Source: Avoscillospira sp045580485 (GTDB taxonomy: Bacteria; Bacillota; Clostridia; Oscillospirales; Oscillospiraceae). From it: a stretch of 6,597 nucleotides of DNA. The DNA lies in contig JAZNNW010000122.1 of NCBI GenBank assembly GCA_045580485.1, forward strand, positions 1-6,597, in the 5' to 3' direction. This document shows, piece by piece, positions 4,980-6,597 of the stretch (position 1 is its first letter; the number at the start of each line of letters is the position of its first letter). The notes beneath the pieces were generated by a model. That model was not told where the DNA came from, made no database searches, and saw only the letters and a list, made by a program, of their open reading frames with translations. A program made the translations under genes and the position numbers.

Positions 4980-5186
4980 ATGGAAGAATTGAAATTGACC
5001 ATTGAAGCGATTCGCCTTCAGCTGAAGCTGACCAGAGCAGAGTTGGCTGCATCACTCGGAATTTCGCTGGACCGGTACAACAGGATCGTATCTGGGGAAA
5101 GCAAGATGCTTGCTTCAGAACTGGTGCTATTACACCAAGTCTCCGGCATTCCGTACGAGATGATTGAAGTACCAAGCGTAAGCTGA
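4980..5186 (+). CDS. Cro-like XRE-family HTH regulator
   Basis: A 68-aa single-domain HTH protein, the first gene rightward of the switch. The HTH spans LTRAELAASLG (17-27), with recognition helix SLDRYNRIVSG (29-39) and a C-terminal helix LASELVLLHQVSG. It should bind the same operators as the divergent repressor and favour lytic growth, as Cro or the MOR-type proteins of lactococcal phages do; that role is inferred from position. The ATG at 4980 has AAAGGAG (4968-4974) 5 nt upstream; the in-frame TTG at 4977 is too close to that site. Transcription is from PR, with O2 between promoter and gene. No clear terminator follows (only a T-run at 5191-5197), so read-through into the structured leader and early genes is likely. 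Confidence 0.88.
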   Translation: MEELKLTIEAIRLQLKLTRAELAASLGISLDRYNRIVSGESKMLASELVLLHQVSGIPYEMIEVPSVS

Positions 5187-5206
5187 CTAATTTTTTTACA
5201 CAAAAA

Positions 5207-5223
5207 GTCCTAAAATTTAGGAC
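5207..5223. promoter_or_regulatory. Operator O3, perfect 17-bp palindrome downstream of cro
   Basis: GTCCTAAAATTTAGGAC is a perfect palindrome around its central base and contains the O1/O2 core (TCCTA-AAATT-TAGGA, 5208-5222). It is the most symmetric of the three and sits 20 bp after the cro stop. A distal third operator beyond the cro-equivalent gene is known in lactococcal phage TP901-1 (OD), where it assists tight repression. A TTTACA at 5195-5200 could be a -35 for a promoter under O3, but no convincing -10 follows. Confidence 0.75.
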
Positions 5224-5229
5224 AAAGCA

Positions 5230-5362
5230 TTCCACCTCGGAAAGCAGTGCATCGGGTGATAGTCCTCCTTCTTTCTAAATACTCTCGGTGAAACGGCATA
5301 GATACGATCAGGTTACCCATGTGACAGCTTTTGCTCCCGATGCATTGCTTCCTGGGGTGGAA
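5230..5362 (+). ncRNA. Unexplained structured leader: 27-bp RNA stem with 79-nt loop
   Basis: Bases 5230-5256 and 5336-5362 form one continuous 27-position stem: 23 Watson-Crick pairs, 3 G-U pairs and one A-C mismatch. The arms differ by four transitions only, three of which keep pairing, as expected if the RNA form is under selection. The 79-nt loop contains a small hairpin (GTTAC 5312-5316 with GTGAC 5321-5325) and a pyrimidine run with CCTCCTT (5264-5270) that resembles an anti-Shine-Dalgarno sequence. The stem ends 6 bp before the purine-rich ribosome site of the next gene (AAAGGAA, 5369-5375). There is no T-run after it, so it is not a terminator. It might be an antitermination or translation-control leader, or a separate small RNA; no known family was recognised. 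Confidence 0.6.
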
Positions 5363-5382
5363 CAGCAGAAAGGAAATGATTG

Positions 5383-5613
5383 ATGGCAAGAGGTTTAACA
5401 AGGCTCTGGTACATGTCGAAAAGGAATATTCGTGAGTTATTCCACATATCGCATCAGAGGGCAAGTGAGATCTTCTGCATGGCAGAAGAAAAGGATGACC
5501 GTGAATTATCATACCGTCTCTATCCAGATAGGGTACGGACAGAAAGCGTGAAAGAAGTATGCGGACTGACGGATGAACAGTTCACACAGTTAATGGATGA
5601 ATTCAATGGATAA
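5383..5613 (+). CDS. Small HTH-like early phage protein (excisionase or regulator candidate)
   Basis: A 76-aa protein with ATG at 5383; AGGA (5371-5374) lies 8 nt upstream, and the in-frame TTG at 5380 is less likely. Residues 12-34 (SKRNIRELFHISHQRASEIF onward) look like a helix-turn-helix of the form K-x-x-[IL]-x-E-L-[FL]-x-[IV]-S-x-x-x-A-x-x-I, and residues 40-53 (RELSYRLYPDRVRT) like a wing. This resembles small DNA-binding proteins, sometimes called excisionase-like, in Bacillota phages and conjugative elements, but the match is by eye. It is the first gene after the structured leader and would be made early under PR. No recombination motif separates an excisionase from a simple regulator, and Xis genes vary too much to decide. 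Confidence 0.8.
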   Translation: MARGLTRLWYMSKRNIRELFHISHQRASEIFCMAEEKDDRELSYRLYPDRVRTESVKEVCGLTDEQFTQLMDEFNG

Positions 5614-5656
5614 AAAAATGTGTGCGTCGGGGTAGCAGCCTGCAGAAACGCACACA
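5612..5656 (-). terminator. Stem-loop with a T7 tract on the minus strand
   Basis: TGTGTGCGT (5619-5627) and ACGCACACA (5648-5656) form a perfect 9-bp stem with a 20-nt GC-rich loop. Immediately beside it are seven As on + (5612-5618), which on the minus strand read as a T7 run directly after the stem. It therefore looks like an intrinsic terminator for leftward transcription, although no leftward gene is evident to its right; on + no T-run follows. The 20-nt loop is longer than usual for a terminator. Confidence 0.5.
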
Positions 5657-5669
5657 CGGATAAAATTTT

Positions 5670-5695
5670 GGCGCTTTTATTTTACAAAAAGCGTC
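5670..5695. other. Stem-loop upstream of the small membrane peptide gene
   Basis: GGCGCTTTT (5670-5678) pairs with AAAAGCGTC (5687-5695), 9 bp with one G-U pair and an 8-nt loop ATTTTACA. It is the second hairpin in the 102-bp gap after the HTH-like gene and lies 11 bp before the ribosome site at 5707-5711. No T-run follows in either direction. It may protect or pause the early mRNA; role unknown. Confidence 0.4.
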
Positions 5696-5715
5696 TGGAA
5701 AGACAAGAGGAAAAT

Positions 5716-5817
5716 ATGAAAAAGATCGGACGAATTGATTGGATTGGCGTAATGACCGTAGGAATGTGGTTTGCACTGGGACTGTACATGTTCCTTAGAT
5801 TTTGGGGGTTCATCTGA
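5716..5817 (+). CDS. Very small single-helix membrane protein (33 aa)
   Basis: ATG at 5716 is preceded by GAGGA (5707-5711) at 4 nt. The frame is open upstream to a GTG at 5620, but that extension would run through two hairpins and has no ribosome site. The 33-residue product has a short basic start (MKKIGRIDW) and one hydrophobic helix at about residues 10-33 (IGVMTVGMWFALGLYMFLRF). The stop TGA shares its final A with the ATG of the next gene (TGATG), so the two are translationally coupled. Such tiny membrane peptides are frequent in phage early regions and could alter host membrane processes or act in exclusion, but nothing in the sequence identifies the role. Confidence 0.65.
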   Translation: MKKIGRIDWIGVMTVGMWFALGLYMFLRFWGFI

Positions 5818-6251
5818 TGGCATACAGACAGCCTTGCTATTTGACCGACAGAGGATGTGACCTTCTTCTGAGCGGATCATACGATGGCTATGAGTTCTGG
5901 ATTCTGGACCTGCATTCACACCCGACAGCATATGTAAGAGTGCCGAAGGGGCATCCATGCTATAGGAAAAGATTCATGAAGGACGATGAAATCGACTGCA
6001 TCGGATGCCATGGTGGAATCACCTATTCCGAAGACAGATTGCACGTTGTAGACCGGGAATTGAAGGGCTGGTTCATCGGATGGGATTATGCACACTGGGG
6101 AGACCATCTCGGATGGGAAACGTTCGATGAATTCGGAAAAAGATGGACTACAGAAGAAATCTTTGACGATGTAAAGGATGTAATAAGACAGCTGAAGAAA
6201 GCTGTGGAAGGAAAGAAAGGGGAAAAAGATGGCAGTACAGACAACAGTTAA
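5817..6251 (+). CDS. Phage early protein with GCHGGITY and GWFIGWDYAHWGD motifs, unknown function
   Basis: A 144-aa protein starting at the ATG that overlaps the preceding stop by one base; a G-run (5804-5808) may serve as a weak ribosome site. Conspicuous segments are YVRVPKGHPCY (39-49), GCHGGITYSED (63-73) and GWFIGWDYAHWGDHLGW (84-100), then a charged C-terminal helix (TTEEIFDDVKDVIRQLKK). The arrangement H-P-x-Y, HGG-[IL]-T-[YF], W-[FW]-IG-[FW]-D-x-x-H-x-GD and a final [EV]-x-x-x-[IL]-x-x-QL matches a family of uncharacterised phage proteins I recall from Bacillota and Actinobacteria phages. The conserved His, Cys and Asp residues could bind metal, but no known enzyme signature fits. It is coupled to its neighbours upstream and downstream. 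The lysine-rich tail (KKAVEGKKGEKDGS) overlaps the next gene's ribosome site. Confidence 0.85.
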   Translation: MAYRQPCYLTDRGCDLLLSGSYDGYEFWILDLHSHPTAYVRVPKGHPCYRKRFMKDDEIDCIGCHGGITYSEDRLHVVDRELKGWFIGWDYAHWGDHLGWETFDEFGKRWTTEEIFDDVKDVIRQLKKAVEGKKGEKDGSTDNS

Positions 6252-6597
6252 TTTCAAATGGGACTTCCGTAAAAGGAAGAGACCCGGACGCAGTTCGCAG
6301 GACATTTCAATCCGCAGAAACAAGAGCGGAATGAGGATCTTGTTCAGAAACAACACTGAAGAATACTTCATGCCGGAAGGCTATGTCGTATTCGGATTCG
6401 AGGGAAACCTTATGGGCTTCATGAAATCCGATTCTGTCAGAGGTTACAGAATCGGCAAGACAACAAAGACAGCAACGTACGGAATCACGGTCACAGACAC
6501 CGATTCCATTACCCGATTAGCGCCGTTCATTGGCGAATACAAGCTGGAGTGCAACGAGGTAAATCAGCTGTTTATTGACAGGAGACATGTCAAATGA
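6229..6597 (+). CDS. Phage early protein of unknown function (122 aa)
   Basis: ATG at 6229 with AAAGGGG (6216-6222) 6 nt upstream; it overlaps the end of the previous gene by 23 bp. The TGA is the last codon of the window, so the gene is complete. The N-terminus is very basic (FRKRKRPGR, residues 13-21). The rest alternates beta strands: SIRRNKSGMRILFRNNTEE (27-45), YVVFGFEGNLMGFMKSD (52-68), GYRIGKTTK (72-80), and a closing FIGEYKLECNEVNQLFIDRR segment (100-119). A similar layout (IR-x-x-G-x-I-x-F, YV-x-x-x-[FY], later [FI]-G-x-Y-x-[LV]) is familiar from unnamed phage early proteins, but no function is known to me. The basic start suggests nucleic-acid contact; this is inference. Confidence 0.8.
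   Translation: MAVQTTVNFKWDFRKRKRPGRSSQDISIRRNKSGMRILFRNNTEEYFMPEGYVVFGFEGNLMGFMKSDSVRGYRIGKTTKTATYGITVTDTDSITRLAPFIGEYKLECNEVNQLFIDRRHVK

Noticed and set aside
5217..5252. Tiny minus-strand ORF (MHCFPRWNALS) with AAGGAGG upstream, mirrored by a + strand frame starting MHCF at 5340
   Set aside because: The mirrored MHCF-x-x-WN reading follows directly from the inverted repeat. The 11-aa frame runs into operator O3, its ribosome-site spacing is long, and three of the four arm differences are better explained by RNA pairing.
5916..6371. Minus-strand open frame (151 codons) opposite the 144-aa and 122-aa early genes
   Set aside because: It is antisense to two overlapping genes with good starts, and has no ribosome site. 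The nearby minus-strand terminator-like hairpin at 5612-5656 was considered as support but is too distant and indirect.

Overview
The window is one stretch of a temperate tailed phage of a Gram-positive, low-to-mid-GC bacterium (Bacillota type). Supporting signs are strong AGGAG/AAAGGAG ribosome sites before nearly every gene, a secretion-independent peptidase endolysin with a holin, and a lysogeny module with a tyrosine integrase. The host genus cannot be read from the sequence. No rRNA, tRNA, CRISPR array or insertion sequence was seen.

Left part (1-3155), late genes, all on +. It opens with the 3' end of a structural, probably tail-tip, protein. Two small paralogues follow that share an almost identical 27-residue N-terminal module with unrelated remainders. 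A strong intrinsic terminator (1142-1170) comes next, then the lysis cassette: a 436-aa endolysin with two peptidase domains (M23-like then CHAP), a two-helix holin, and a one-helix membrane protein whose start overlaps the holin stop. A second strong terminator (3122-3155) closes the late region.

Middle part (3156-4640). An AT-rich non-coding stretch of about 210 bp lies between the lysis cassette and the leftward integrase gene. It is flanked by paired TGGTCAAC repeats, one pair overlapping the integrase stop, and is the best candidate for attP. Lysis genes and int sit at opposite ends of an integrated prophage, so their adjacency here suggests an uninterrupted phage (circular or virion) genome order rather than an integrated copy. 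Int and the repressor are both on the minus strand, separated by two stem-loops.

Right part (4624-6597), genetic switch and early genes. A 75-aa HTH repressor (-) and a 68-aa Cro-like HTH protein (+) diverge from a 128-bp control region. Three matching operators (TCCTA-N5-KAGGA) are visible: one over the upstream region of the repressor promoter, one over the start site of a good rightward promoter (TTGCAA-17-TACTAT with extended -10), and a perfect 17-bp palindrome just downstream of cro. After it comes an unexplained leader (5230-5362) able to form a 27-bp RNA stem whose arms differ only by four transitions, three of which keep pairing. It ends just before the ribosome site of a small HTH-like early gene. 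Then follow a 33-aa membrane peptide, a 144-aa conserved-looking phage protein and a 122-aa phage protein, tightly coupled or overlapping.

The parts most worth attention are the structured leader at 5230-5362, the three-operator switch with a repressor that consists only of an HTH domain, the attP candidate with its repeat pairs, and the internal translation start in the endolysin.
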